64,000 nucleotides of DNA from the NCBI RefSeq assembly GCF_012530535.1, contig NZ_CP051299.1, forward strand, positions 1,488,001-1,552,000, given 5' to 3'. Both the position numbers and the translations under genes were made by a program. The DNA is from Microcella flavibacter. GTDB taxonomy: Bacteria > Actinomycetota > Actinomycetes > Actinomycetales > Microbacteriaceae. The notes beneath the pieces were generated by a model. It ran no database searches. It was given only the letters and a program-made list of their open reading frames with translations, and was not told where the DNA came from. Within the stretch, counting starts at the first letter, position 1, and each line of letters opens with the position of its first letter. This document shows positions 1 through 8,873 of this stretch, one piece after another.

Positions 1-605
1 GGCCCGTCGTCGTCGTGCCGAACGCGGCCGACCGGCCCGACCCGGCGCCGCAGCGCACGCGGCCCGAGGGCGGCATCGAGCTCGTCTACATGGGCTCGTT
101 CATGCCGTACAAGAATGTCGAGACGCTCGCGCGGGCGCTGCACGGGATGCCCGGCGCGCGCCTGCACCTGCTGAGCCGCATCCGTCCCGCCGACCGCGAC
201 CGCCTGCTCGCCCTCGCGCCCGCGGGCGCGATCGTCGCCCACGACGGGGTCAGCGACGAGGAGTACCGCGCGCTGCTCGACGGCGCGACGGCCCTCGTGC
301 ACGCCTCGCGCGACGAGGGCTTCGGCATCCCGCTCGTCGAGGCGATGGGGCGCGGCACGCCCGTCATCGCCAGCGACACCCCGATCTTCCGCGAGATCGG
401 CGGGGATGCGGCGCTGTACGCGCCGGCCGACGACCCGCAGGCCTTCGCCGCCGCCGTCGCAACGCTGCTCGCGCCGGGGGAGTGGGAGGCGCGCTCGCGC
501 GCCGGCATCGCCCAGGCCGCGCGCTTCGACTGGGGTCGGAGTGCGGCGCTGCTGCTCGAGCTGCTGCGCGAGCTCGCGGCGCGAGGGCGCGCGAGCGGGC
601 GCTAG
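1..605 (+). CDS. Glycosyltransferase family 4 (GT-B), 3' part
   Basis: Only the C-terminal half is in the window. The frame is open from base 3, and VVVVPN just before the first GTG (base 15) is typical of the GT4 inter-domain strand, so the gene begins upstream. Seen: the MGSFMPYKN segment that usually opens the nucleotide-sugar-binding domain, and SRDEGFGIPLVEAMGRGTPV with the E-x7-E motif of retaining GT-B enzymes. The family moves a sugar from an activated donor to a glycan or lipid acceptor at the cytoplasmic membrane face; substrate cannot be told. Its stop overlaps the stop of the opposing phosphatase gene by 3-4 bp. Confidence 0.85.
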   Translation, partial: PVVVVPNAADRPDPAPQRTRPEGGIELVYMGSFMPYKNVETLARALHGMPGARLHLLSRIRPADRDRLLALAPAGAIVAHDGVSDEEYRALLDGATALVHASRDEGFGIPLVEAMGRGTPVIASDTPIFREIGGDAALYAPADDPQAFAAAVATLLAPGEWEARSRAGIAQAARFDWGRSAALLLELLRELAARGRASGR

Positions 606-1228
606 CGCTCGCGCCCGGCCAGCGGGTTCTGCTGCTCGAAGTCCTCGGCGAACGGGAAGATCGACGCCTCATCGAGCGGGTCGTCGAAGGCCACGAGCTC
701 GAGCGCCCCGTCGGCGTGCTGGAAGGAGTGCACCGAGCCGTTCGTGATCGGCTCGCGGTGGCGACCCGGGGCGACCGATTCGAGCACGCTGCGGATGACG
801 CCGCCGTGGCAGACGACGATGATCGCCTCGCCGGGGTGCTCGGCGGCGACGCGGTGGAGGCCGGCGATGACGCGCTCGGCGACCGCCTCGCGCGATTCAC
901 GGCCGGGAACCTCCGTGCCGTCGGGGAAGCGGGCGTCGAGCTCGGCGCCCGTGCAGCCCTCCGCCTCGCCGTAGTTGCGCTCGACGAAGGCCTCGTCGAG
1001 CTCGGGGCCGGGCATCCCGACCCCCTCGGCGATGATCGCGGCGGTCTCGGCGGCGCGCGACAGCGGCGAGGCGATGATGCGGCTCCACTGCCGGCCGCGC
1101 AGCAGGGCGCCGGCCGCGGCGGCCTGCTCGCGCCCGGTGTCGTTGAGGGGGATGTCGGTCGAGCCCTGGATGCGGCGGGCGCGGTTCCAGTCGGTCTCGC
1201 CGTGGCGCACGAGCGCGAACGCGGTCAT
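602..1228 (-). CDS. Histidine phosphatase family protein (phosphoglycerate mutase-like)
   Basis: A 208-residue protein. The catalytic RHGE lies at residues 8-11 (RHGETDWNRARRIQGS), a second family element is SPLSRAAETA near residue 55, and the second catalytic histidine is in VVCHGGVI near residue 150. These enzymes hydrolyse phosphomonoesters through a phosphohistidine; members act on sugar phosphates, phosphoglycerate or cofactors such as alpha-ribazole phosphate, and the substrate is not predictable here. The open frame runs far upstream, but the ATG at 1228 is directly followed by the conserved beta-strand, so upstream codons are not expected to be used. It sits 44 bp downstream of the co-oriented sirtuin gene and may be co-transcribed. 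Confidence 0.9.
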   Translation of the reverse strand: MTAFALVRHGETDWNRARRIQGSTDIPLNDTGREQAAAAGALLRGRQWSRIIASPLSRAAETAAIIAEGVGMPGPELDEAFVERNYGEAEGCTGAELDARFPDGTEVPGRESREAVAERVIAGLHRVAAEHPGEAIIVVCHGGVIRSVLESVAPGRHREPITNGSVHSFQHADGALELVAFDDPLDEASIFPFAEDFEQQNPLAGRER

Positions 1229-1272
1229 GGTGTCCTTCCGGGTGGGGGCCGGAACGATCCTAGGGGCGCTTC

Positions 1273-2160
1273 TCAGGCGCGCAGCGCGTCGCGCAGGGCC
1301 GCGAGGGTCTCGGTCGTGCCGGCCTCGATCTTGACGGCCGCGCGCGAGTCGGCCTTCGTCGCACCGCGGTTGACGATGACGGTCGGGATGCGGCGCTTCT
1401 GCGCGAGCCCGACGAGGCGGATGCCCGAGTTGACGACGAGGGAGGAGCCGAGGATGAGCAGCGCGTCGGCGCGGGCGACGATGCCGCGGGCCTCCTCGAA
1501 CTTCACGGGCGGCACGAACTCGCCGAAGAAGACGACGTCGGGCTTGAGGGTGCCGCCGCAGACGCTGCACTCGGGGATGGCGAAGCGGCTGACGTCGTCG
1601 ACCTCGGCGTCGCCGTCGGGGTTGATGGCGTGCGGGCCCTCGGGGTCGAGCCAGGGGTTGAGCGCCTCGATGCGCTCGGCGATCGACTCGCGCGCGAAGA
1701 ACTGGCCGCAGTGCAGGCAGGTGACGCGATACATCGAGCCGTGCAGGTCGACGACGCGGCGGGAGCCGGCGCGCACGTGCAGGCCGTCGACGTTCTGCGT
1801 GATGATGCCCGCGACGACGCCCTCGGCCTCGAGCTCGGCGAGCGTGCGGTGGCCGTCGTTCGGGCGGGCCTCGGAGAAGCGCTTCCAGCCGAGGTGGCTG
1901 CCCGCCCAGTAGCGGCGGCGGTAGGTGTCGTCGGCGAGGAACTGGCTGTACGTCATGGGCGTGCGCACGGGGGCGCCGGCGCCGCGGTAGTCGGGGATGC
2001 CCGAGTCGGTGCTCACGCCCGCCCCGGTCAGCACGGCGATGCGCGCGCCCTTCAGCACGGTCGTCGCGGCCTCGAGGGCGGTGCGCGCCTCGTCGCTCAG
2101 GGCCGCAGCGCGCGCCGCAGGATCGGCCGCGCTGGCGGCCGGAGCGGCGGACGACGACAT
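1273..2160 (-). CDS. NAD-dependent protein deacetylase, SIR2 family
   Basis: A 295-residue sirtuin. Seen in order: GAGVSTDSGIPDYRG at residues 46-60 (NAD-binding), TQNVDGLH at 121-128, catalytic His140 in DLHGS, zinc cysteine pairs C148/C151 and C198/C201, and GSSLVVNSG near 240. All catalytic and zinc-binding residues are present, so it should remove acyl groups from lysines using NAD+. The first 30 residues are Ala-rich and low-complexity, so a later start is possible. It is divergent from the TrmH-like gene, with about 95 bp between starts. Confidence 0.93.
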   Translation of the reverse strand: MSSSAAPAASAADPAARAAALSDEARTALEAATTVLKGARIAVLTGAGVSTDSGIPDYRGAGAPVRTPMTYSQFLADDTYRRRYWAGSHLGWKRFSEARPNDGHRTLAELEAEGVVAGIITQNVDGLHVRAGSRRVVDLHGSMYRVTCLHCGQFFARESIAERIEALNPWLDPEGPHAINPDGDAEVDDVSRFAIPECSVCGGTLKPDVVFFGEFVPPVKFEEARGIVARADALLILGSSLVVNSGIRLVGLAQKRRIPTVIVNRGATKADSRAAVKIEAGTTETLAALRDALRA

Positions 2161-2255
2161 GCGGCTCCTCTCGAGCGGACCCCTCCAGAGTAAGCGCGCG
2201 CGGTTTCCGATATGTTTCCCCGGGCTGTACGCCCGGAGCGGAAGGCGGGCGCGGC

Positions 2256-3053
2256 ATGCGCATCGAGACCATCACGAGCGTCGACGACCCCGGACTCGCC
2301 GACTACGCGCGGCTCACCGATGTCGCGCTGCGCCGCGTCACCGAGCCCGAGGGCGGGCTGTACATCGCCGAGTCGCTCACCGTCATCGGCCGGGCCCTGC
2401 GGGCCGGCCACCGGCCGCGCTCGGTGCTGACGAGCGAGAAGTGGCTGCCCGAGCTCGAGCGCCTGCTCGAGGGCCACGACGTCACCGTGCACGTCGGCGC
2501 GGCGGGCGTGCTCGAGGAGCTCACCGGGTTCCACCTGCATCGCGGCGCGCTCGCGAGCATGCACCGGCCGCCCGCCGTCGACCCGGCGACGCTGCTGCGG
2601 GATGCCCGGCGCGTCGTCATCGTCGAGGACGTCGTCGACCACACCAACGTCGGGGCGATCTTCCGCTCGGTGGCCGGACTCGGCGCCGACGCCGTGCTCG
2701 TCACGCCGCGCTGCGCCGACCCGCTGTACCGCCGCAGCGTGCGCGTCAGCATGGGCACCGTGCTGCAGGTGCCGTGGACGCGGCTGCCGGAGTGGGACGA
2801 GGCCGCGCCGATGCTGCACGCCGCGGGCTTCACGATCGCCGCGCTCGCCCTCGCCGACGACGCCGTGAGCCTGCGGGAGTTCGCAGCCTCCGCGCCCGAG
2901 CGCGTCGCGATCCTCGTCGGCGCCGAGGGCGACGGCCTCAGCCGCCCCGCCCTCGCGGCCGCCGACGTCGTCGTGACGATCCCCATGCAGCACGGGGTCG
3001 ACTCGCTCAACGTCGCGGCCGCGAGCGCGGTCGCGCTGTACGCGCTGGGCTAG
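2256..3053 (+). CDS. TrmH/SpoU family RNA 2'-O-methyltransferase
   Basis: A 265-residue protein with an N-terminal L30e-like substrate-binding region (residues 1-100) and a C-terminal SPOUT knot domain. Motif 1 is VVIVEDVVDHTNVGAIFRS (about residues 124-142), motif 2 is LVGAEGDGLS and motif 3 is IPMQHGVDSLNVAAA near the end. The family methylates ribose 2'-OH groups of tRNA or rRNA with S-adenosylmethionine. In motif 3 Met precedes the usual polar position, which fits the general annotation rather than a particular target. The ATG at 2256 follows a short GC-rich leader. Confidence 0.92.
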   Translation: MRIETITSVDDPGLADYARLTDVALRRVTEPEGGLYIAESLTVIGRALRAGHRPRSVLTSEKWLPELERLLEGHDVTVHVGAAGVLEELTGFHLHRGALASMHRPPAVDPATLLRDARRVVIVEDVVDHTNVGAIFRSVAGLGADAVLVTPRCADPLYRRSVRVSMGTVLQVPWTRLPEWDEAAPMLHAAGFTIAALALADDAVSLREFAASAPERVAILVGAEGDGLSRPALAAADVVVTIPMQHGVDSLNVAAASAVALYALG

Positions 3054-3124
3054 GCGGGCCGCGGGGACACCGATCGCTGCAGCGACGGCGTCGTCGACCG
3101 CCTCGCCGAACTGAGGGTTCGTGT

Positions 3125-3172
3125 CGAGTTGGGGTTTCGGAAGCCGCATCTCGGCATCGAAAGCTCAACTCG
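3125..3172. terminator. Imperfect inverted repeat between convergent genes
   Basis: The arm at 3125-3139 (CGAGTTGGGGTTTCG) pairs imperfectly with 3158-3172 (CGAAAGCTCAACTCG) across an 18 nt loop. It lies between the stop of the TrmH-like gene and the stop of the opposite-strand galactosidase remnant, so a bidirectional terminator role is plausible. No U-tract is seen. The rest of 3054-3215 shows no gene. Confidence 0.4.
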
Positions 3173-3215
3173 GCGCGTCTCGACGCGCGCGGGCACCGCG
3201 GGCCCGGCGCGCCCG

Positions 3216-5401
3216 CTACGGCTGCTCGACGGCGCGGGCGTGCAGCACGAGCGCCTGCTCCGGCGCGAGCAGCGGCACGGGCAGGCCGAGCTCGGCGAGG
3301 GCCCGGCCGCTCGCCGTGATGCCGCCGGCGGCGAGCCACTGCGGGGGAGCATCCTGCACCGCGCGCGGAGCGCCCCCCAGCTCGATCGGCTCGATGCGGT
3401 AGCGGCGCTCGGGATCGAGCCCCGGGAACCGCAGCGGCGGCGGCACCGAGACGGGCGAGGCCGCGAGGGTGACGAGCGCGATGAGCGCCTCGCCGCCGTC
3501 GTGGGCGACGACCCCGTGCACGAGGCGCGCGTCGTCGGCCTCGTCGGTGCGCACCGTGCGCCCGCCGTGCAGCAGCGGCCGCAGCGCCTTCACCTGCGCC
3601 ACCCAGTTGCGCAAGGCGGCACGATCGTCGTCGGTCGCCCGCGTGACGTCCCACTCGATGCCCGCGTGGCCGAACAGCGCGGTCGCGAGACGGAAGGAGA
3701 GGTCGTGGGTGCGGCCCGTGATGTGCGCGCGCGGGGCGCCGACGTGGCCGCCGAGCAGCTCGGGCGGCAGCAGGATGCCCGTGTAGCGCTGGATGCGCTG
3801 GCGCTCGAGCGCGTCGTTGGTGTCGCTCGTCCAGAAGCGGTGCACGCGCGTGACGATGCCGAGGTCGATGCGCCCGCCGCCCGAGGCGCGGGACTCGATC
3901 GCGACGTGCGGGAACCGCGCGCGCAGCGCGTCGAGCAGGGCGTACAGCGCGCGGGTGTGGCCGCGTCGGAGGCGGCGTACAGGGTGGGCACGACGACGAG
4001 ATCGTAATCGTCGAGCGCGGCGCCGGGGCGGACGACGTCCACCGTCACGCCGAGGGCGCGCAGCGCGCGGTGGTAGCGGCGGGCTTCGGGCAGGTACCGC
4101 AGCAGCGACGTCGGCAGCGTGTCGGCCTCGGTGGCCCAGCGCTCCTGCCAGCCGACGACCATGGCGGCGCGGGCGACGACGCGGGTTCCGACGACGGGCT
4201 CGAGCCGGTCGAGGAGGGCGGAGAGCCCGACGACGTCGTCCCACGCCGGGCCGGTCGCGCCGGCGTGCGGCACGAGCGCCGAGTGGAACTGCTCGGCGCC
4301 GCGCTGGGACGCGCGCCACTGGAAGAAGCAGATGGAGTCGGCGCCGCGGGCGATGTGCCCGAGCACGGTGCGCGCGAGCTCGCCCGGCCGCTTCGCGTGG
4401 TTCACCGGCTGCCAGCTGACGGCGCTCGTGGAGGTCTCCATGAGCATCCAGGGGGCGCCGGCGGCGAGGCCGCGGGTCCAGTCGGCGCTGAAGGCGAGCT
4501 CGGCGAGCGGGTCGGGCAGGCGGTGATCGAGGTAGTGGTCGTTCGCCACGAGGTCGAGGTCGCCCGTCCATGCCCAGTAGTCCTGGGTGGAGATGTGGTC
4601 GGTGACCATGAGGTTGGTCGTGACGGGCGCGGGGGAGTGCCGGCGCAGCACGGCGGCCTCGGCGCGGTAGTGGTCGAGCAGCGCGTCGGAGGAGAAGCGG
4701 CGGTAGTCGAGCTGATGGGCGGGGTTGCCGGCCGAGAGGGTGAAGCGCGGCGGCTGGATGTCGGCCCACTCGCTGTAGCGCTGGCTCCAGAAGGCGGTGC
4801 CCCAGGCAGCGTTGAGGGCCTCGATCGTGCCGTAGCGACCGCGCAGCCAGTCCCGGAACGCGGAGGCCGAGGTGTCGCAGAAGCAGCGGGCGTTGTGGCA
4901 GCCGAGCTCGTTGGAGACGTGCCAGAGCGCCAGCGCGGGGTGCTGCCCGTAGCGCTCGGCGACCTTCTCGACGAGGGCGAGCGCCCGGGCGCGGAACTCG
5001 GGGGAGCTCGGGCACCAGGCCTGGCGGCCGCCCGGCCAGGCGGTGACGCCCTCGGCCGTGCGGGGAAGGATCTCGGGGCTGACGCGGCTGAGCCACGGCG
5101 GCGGCGAGGCGGTGCCGGTGCCGAGGTTCACCCGGATGCCCGCCTCGTGCAGCATCGCCATGATCGCGTCGAGGCCGCGGAAGTCGTACTCGCCCGGGCG
5201 GGGCTCGAGGTGGGCCCAGCCGAAGATGTTGATCGCGACGAGGTCGACGCCGAGCTCGGCCATGAGCGCGACGTCCTCGCGCCAGACGGACTCGTTCCAC
5301 TGCTCGGGGTTGTAGTCGCAGCCCAGCAGGATCGACCGCGTCGACCACCCGGGCACGAGGGAGGCCTCGGCGGGGCGGGAGAGGGCGGGGGTGCTGGTCA
5401 C
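3216..5401 (-). pseudogene. Chimeric GH42 beta-galactosidase / GH36 alpha-galactosidase remnant, frameshifted at the join
   Basis: Reading down the minus strand, residues 1-481 (5401 to about 3958) are a GH42 beta-galactosidase: CDYNPEQWNESVW near residue 28, acid/base Glu165 in HVSNELGCHN, nucleophile Glu322 in MLMETSTS, and the start of the second domain ending VVVPTLYAASDAA. At about 3958-3970 the homology jumps. In another frame the DNA then encodes the C-terminal 250 residues of a GH36 alpha-galactosidase (RALYALLDALRA, ESRASGGGRIDLGI, acid/base Asp in RFWTSDTNDALERQ, GRTHDLSFR), ending at 3216. The GH42 frame instead runs on as nonsense to 3590. The end of GH42 and the first part of GH36, including its nucleophile, are missing. 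I read this as a deletion between two neighbouring galactosidase genes (or an assembly join). The GTG at 5401 is preferred because AGGA precedes it; an ATG lies at 5434. Confidence 0.85.
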
Positions 5402-5459
5402 GGGAACGGTCCTCGCAAGATCGTCGGTCAACATCGTCGTCGCCCCGATCCCGGCCCCT

Positions 5460-5475
5460 CTGTGAGCGTGCACAG
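5460..5475. promoter_or_regulatory. LacI-family operator 1 (galactosidase side)
   Basis: CTGTGAGCGTGCACAG, a 16 bp near-palindrome with the central CG typical of LacI/GalR operators. It lies between the divergent galactosidase remnant and the LacI-type regulator gene and is almost identical to the second copy at 5507-5522. Confidence 0.8.
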
Positions 5476-5506
5476 ATTGCGCTGCGCGATCACGGGGAGG
5501 AGGTTT

Positions 5507-5522
5507 CTGTGAGCGTTCACAG
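5507..5522. promoter_or_regulatory. LacI-family operator 2 (regulator side)
   Basis: CTGTGAGCGTTCACAG, a palindrome apart from one central pair, 47 bp centre to centre from operator 1 (about 4.5 helical turns). The pairing suggests looping or joint occlusion of both divergent promoters by the adjacent LacI-family protein. Confidence 0.82.
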
Positions 5523-5584
5523 AGTAGACACGGCGCGGCCGCGGTGTCAACATCCGCCTCCCCGATCGGCGGGGGAGCCGCGAT

Positions 5585-5590
5585 TACACT
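5585..5590 (+). promoter_or_regulatory. -10 element of the lacI-type gene (leaderless)
   Basis: TACACT followed by 7 nt and then the GTG at 5598. This spacing places the transcript start at or next to the start codon and decides in favour of the GTG at 5598 rather than the upstream in-frame ATG-like codons. Confidence 0.5.
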
Positions 5591-5597
5591 GACGACC

Positions 5598-6623
5598 GTG
5601 ACCGACACCCGCCCGCGCCCGAAGCGCGCCACGATCTTCGACGTGGCCGCCGAGGCGAAGGTCTCGCGGGGCACCGTCTCGCGCGTGCTCAACGGCGAGC
5701 CGTACGTCTCCGACTCCTCGCGGGCGGCCATCGAGGCGGCGATCCGCAAGGTCGGCTACGTGCGCAACACGGCCGCGCGCAACCTCGCCACGCAGTCCTC
5801 CGGCGCGATCGCGCTCATCGTGCACGAGCCGCACTCCGTGTTCGTCGACGACCCCAACATCGGCAACATCCTGCTCGGCACCAACGCCGCCCTGAGCGAC
5901 GCCGACTACCAGCTCGTCTCCCTCGTCATCGACACCGAGCGCGACTCCGAGCGCGTCACCGGCTACCTCGGCGGCGGCTTCGTCGACGGCGCCATCATCG
6001 TCTCCGCCCGCGAGGGCGACCCGATCTCGAAGGCCATCGCCGACCTCCACCTTCCCGCGGTCATGGTCGGCCGCCCCGACAACCAGCCCCAGCTGCCCTG
6101 GATCGGCATCGACAACCGCGGCGCGGCCCGGCAGATCGTCGAGCGCCTCGTCGGCACCGGCCGCCGTCGGGTCGGGATGATCGCCGCGGGCCTCGACCGC
6201 GACTCGGGCCGCGACCGCCTCGCCGGATTCCGGGATGCGCTCGGCGACGACCTCGACCCCGCCCTCGTCAGCGAGCAGGAGCTCTACTCCTTCCGCGCCG
6301 GACTCGTCGGCATGACCGAGCTGCTCGAGCGCGCGCCCGACCTCGACGGCGTGTTCTGCGCCTCCGACGCCGTCGCCGCCGGGGCGCTCGACGCCCTGCG
6401 CTCCGCCGGCCGCCGCGTGCCCGAGGACGTCGGGGTGGTCGGCTTCGACGACAGCGCCTGGGCGCTGCGCTGCCAGCCCCTGCTGTCGACGGTGCGCCAG
6501 CCGGCCGGCGTGCTCGGCGCGCGCGCTGCCGAGCTCGTGCTCGAGCAGATCCGCTCGGGAGGCCGCGGCGCCCAGAGCGGCGTGCTGCTCGACACCCGCA
6601 TCGTCTGGCGCGACTCCGCGTGA
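5598..6623 (+). CDS. LacI family transcriptional regulator
   Basis: A 341-residue regulator. The HTH is at residues 9-30 (TIFDVAAEAKVSRGTVSRVLNG) followed by the hinge helix (RNTAARNLATQ), then a periplasmic-binding-protein-like effector domain (GIDNRGAARQIVERL, GVFCASDAVAAGALDALR, VGVVGFDDSAWA). It should bind the two TGTGAGCG-type operators directly upstream and respond to a sugar, presumably a galactoside given the divergent galactosidase remnant. The regulator is intact although its presumed target gene is broken. It overlaps the next gene by 4 bp (GTGA), so the carboxypeptidase gene may be co-transcribed. Confidence 0.93.
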   Translation: MTDTRPRPKRATIFDVAAEAKVSRGTVSRVLNGEPYVSDSSRAAIEAAIRKVGYVRNTAARNLATQSSGAIALIVHEPHSVFVDDPNIGNILLGTNAALSDADYQLVSLVIDTERDSERVTGYLGGGFVDGAIIVSAREGDPISKAIADLHLPAVMVGRPDNQPQLPWIGIDNRGAARQIVERLVGTGRRRVGMIAAGLDRDSGRDRLAGFRDALGDDLDPALVSEQELYSFRAGLVGMTELLERAPDLDGVFCASDAVAAGALDALRSAGRRVPEDVGVVGFDDSAWALRCQPLLSTVRQPAGVLGARAAELVLEQIRSGGRGAQSGVLLDTRIVWRDSA

Positions 6624-7915
6624 GCAGCGCACCCGGGTTCGGCCCCGCCTTCCGTCGCGCGCGCGGTCCGCGCCCCCGTCTGCGCGCCGGCATCGCCGCG
6701 ATCGTCGGCGCCGGCCTGCTCGCCAGCGTCACCGGCGCCTACACCGCCTACGCCCTCGCCCTGCCGCTGCCGGCGATCGCGCCCGAGGTGCAGCCTCGGG
6801 CGGCCATCAGCACGCCCGCCGCCGAGGTCGCGCTGCCCGGCTACGGCGCCGCCGCGATCGGCGAGCAGGATGCCCCCGGCACCGTCCTCGCCGGCAACGA
6901 CCTCGACTCACCCCGCTCCATCGCCTCCATCACGAAGGTCGTCACGGCGCTCGTGGTGCTCGACGCCCGCCCCATCGAGGGCGACGACCGCGGCGAGACG
7001 ATCACGCTCACCGCCGAGGACGAGCAGCGCGTCGCCGACTACCGGGCGATCGTCGGCGTCGTCGCCCCCGCGCCGGCCGGCACCGAGATCACGCAGCGCT
7101 CCGTCATCGAGCTCATGCTCGTGCACTCGGCCAACAACTACGCCGACACCCTCGCCGCCTGGGCCTTCGGCTCGGTCGACGCCTACGTCGAAGCCGCGAA
7201 CGCCTGGCTCGCCGAGAACGGGCTCGAGGGCATCACGGTCGCCGACGCCACCGGCTTCGCCACCGAGAGCGCCGGCACGCCGCGCGCCCTGCTCGACCTC
7301 GCCCGCCTCGCGCTCGCGCATCCCGTGACGGCGACCGCGGCGGGCCTGCCGGTCGTCGAGGTGCCCGGCATCGGGCGGTTCGAGAGCCGCAACCCCGTGC
7401 TCGGGCAGGACGGCATCACCGGGCTCAAGACCGGCACGACGAACGCCGCCGGCTCGTGCCTGCTGTTCTCCGCCGACGCCGAGGAGGCCGGCGAGACCGT
7501 GCCCCTCGTCGGCGTCGTGCTCGGCGGGCCGACCAGCCCGATCGTCGGCGGCGACGTGCGCGCCCTGCTCGCGAGCACCCGCGACGACTTCCGCCGCATC
7601 GACCTCGCCGCCGACGGCGAGGTCGTCGCCCGGTACGAGGCGCCGTGGGGCGGCAGCGCCGAACTGCGCGTCGCGGAGGACTCGGCGGCGGTGACGTGGG
7701 GGGCGGCGACGAGCTCGAGCCTGATCCCGGCGCCCCGGCTGCGACCGGGCGACCCGCCGGAGCCCCAGGACATGCTCGTGCAGCTCGGGGACGAGCAGCT
7801 GCGGGTGGGCCTGGAGTGGAGCGGGAGCATCCCGGCACCGGATCTCTCGTGGCGCCTCGAGCAGCCGCTGCGCCTGTGGGGCGTGCTGCCGGCGGAGGAG
7901 TCGCTCGCGCGCTGA
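6620..7915 (+). CDS. D-alanyl-D-alanine carboxypeptidase (serine-type, PBP5/6-like)
   Basis: A 431-residue secreted or membrane-anchored peptidase. A hydrophobic segment after basic residues (about 24-50, IAAIVGAGLLASVTGAY) is a signal or anchor. The penicillin-binding triad is present: SITK in SIASITKVV near residue 98, SAN in HSANNY near residue 172, KTG in GLKTGTTNAAG near residue 272. It should trim the terminal D-Ala from peptidoglycan pentapeptides outside the membrane. The C-terminal 130 residues are less conserved and may be the beta-rich stalk. The GTG start overlaps the lacI-type stop; functional linkage to sugar use is not evident. Confidence 0.9.
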   Translation: MSSAPGFGPAFRRARGPRPRLRAGIAAIVGAGLLASVTGAYTAYALALPLPAIAPEVQPRAAISTPAAEVALPGYGAAAIGEQDAPGTVLAGNDLDSPRSIASITKVVTALVVLDARPIEGDDRGETITLTAEDEQRVADYRAIVGVVAPAPAGTEITQRSVIELMLVHSANNYADTLAAWAFGSVDAYVEAANAWLAENGLEGITVADATGFATESAGTPRALLDLARLALAHPVTATAAGLPVVEVPGIGRFESRNPVLGQDGITGLKTGTTNAAGSCLLFSADAEEAGETVPLVGVVLGGPTSPIVGGDVRALLASTRDDFRRIDLAADGEVVARYEAPWGGSAELRVAEDSAAVTWGAATSSSLIPAPRLRPGDPPEPQDMLVQLGDEQLRVGLEWSGSIPAPDLSWRLEQPLRLWGVLPAEESLAR

Positions 7916-7934
7916 CCCGCGCGCGGGGTGCTCG

Positions 7935-8702
7935 TCAGACGAAGGGCCCGGGGCGCTTCGGCGTGACGGCGTCACCGGAGGACTGGTGCCGGATGCGGCG
8001 CACCACCCAGGGCACGAGGTACTCGCGCGCCCAGCCCATGTCGTCGACGCGCGCCTGCTGCCAGGTTCGGCCCGGCATCGGCTCGGGCGCGTAGGGGGCG
8101 AGATCGTGCGGCACCGCGAGGGCGTCGAGCACCGCGCGGGCGATCGTATGGTGGCCGAGCGGGGAGAAGTGCAGGCGGTCGGGCGCCCACATGCGCGGGT
8201 CCTGCAGCTCGCGCAGCGCCCACATGTCGGCGACGATCGCGTCGTGCTTGGCCGCGATGTACCGCAGGTTCTCGTTGTAGATCGCGACCTTGCCGCGCAC
8301 GCGCCGCAGCACGGGGGTCATGCCGATGTCCGGTCCGTTGAACATGACGACCGTCGCCCCGTTCGAGCGCAGCCGCTCGATCGCGGCCTCGAAGCGGGTG
8401 GCGACCTCGTCGGGGTCGGTGCCGGGGCGGATGATGTCGTTGCCGCCGCCGGAGATCGAGATGAGGTCGGGCCGCAGCTCGAGCGCCGCGGGGATCTGCT
8501 CGTCGGCGATCTGCTGCAGCAGGCGCCCGCGGATCGCGAGGTTGGCGTAGGCGAAGCCCTCGGTGCGCTCAGCGAGGTTCTCCGCCACCCGGTCGGCCCA
8601 GCCGCGGTGCCCGCCGGGGGAGTCGGGCTCGGGATCGCCGATGCCCTCCGTGAACGAGTCCCCGATCGCGACGTAGCGCGACCAGGGATGCAGGTGAGAC
8701 AT
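7935..8702 (-). CDS. SGNH/GDSL hydrolase family protein
   Basis: A 255-residue esterase-fold protein. Block I is IGDSFTEGIGDP at residues 13-24 with the nucleophile Ser, block III is ISGGGNDI (Asn of the oxyanion hole) near residue 88, and block V is DRLHFSPLGH (catalytic Asp and His) near residue 195. The family hydrolyses acyl or acetyl esters; the substrate is unknown. No signal peptide is seen, so it is probably cytoplasmic. It is convergent with the carboxypeptidase gene. Confidence 0.9.
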   Translation of the reverse strand: MSHLHPWSRYVAIGDSFTEGIGDPEPDSPGGHRGWADRVAENLAERTEGFAYANLAIRGRLLQQIADEQIPAALELRPDLISISGGGNDIIRPGTDPDEVATRFEAAIERLRSNGATVVMFNGPDIGMTPVLRRVRGKVAIYNENLRYIAAKHDAIVADMWALRELQDPRMWAPDRLHFSPLGHHTIARAVLDALAVPHDLAPYAPEPMPGRTWQQARVDDMGWAREYLVPWVVRRIRHQSSGDAVTPKRPGPFV

Positions 8703-8873
8703 GCTCCCAGCGTGGCAGAGGGTGCCGGAACCGCAAAACTGGGAACGCGCTGAATGCTTACGCGCCCCCCGTCCGGGGGTGTGCTTAGATTTTGGCCGAG
8801 CGATTCCACCGAATCGCTTGTGAGCCCCCTAAGAACCAACCGTGTTCTTGAACCACAGATAAAGGAGCACCAT
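8703..8873 (+). other. Intergenic leader of the GlsB-type gene
   Basis: Contains a possible -10 (TTAGAT at about 8783) and a clear ribosome binding site AAAGGAG at 8861-8867, 6 nt before the ATG. This is one of few genes here with a long leader and a strong Shine-Dalgarno sequence, consistent with a highly translated stress protein. Confidence 0.4.
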
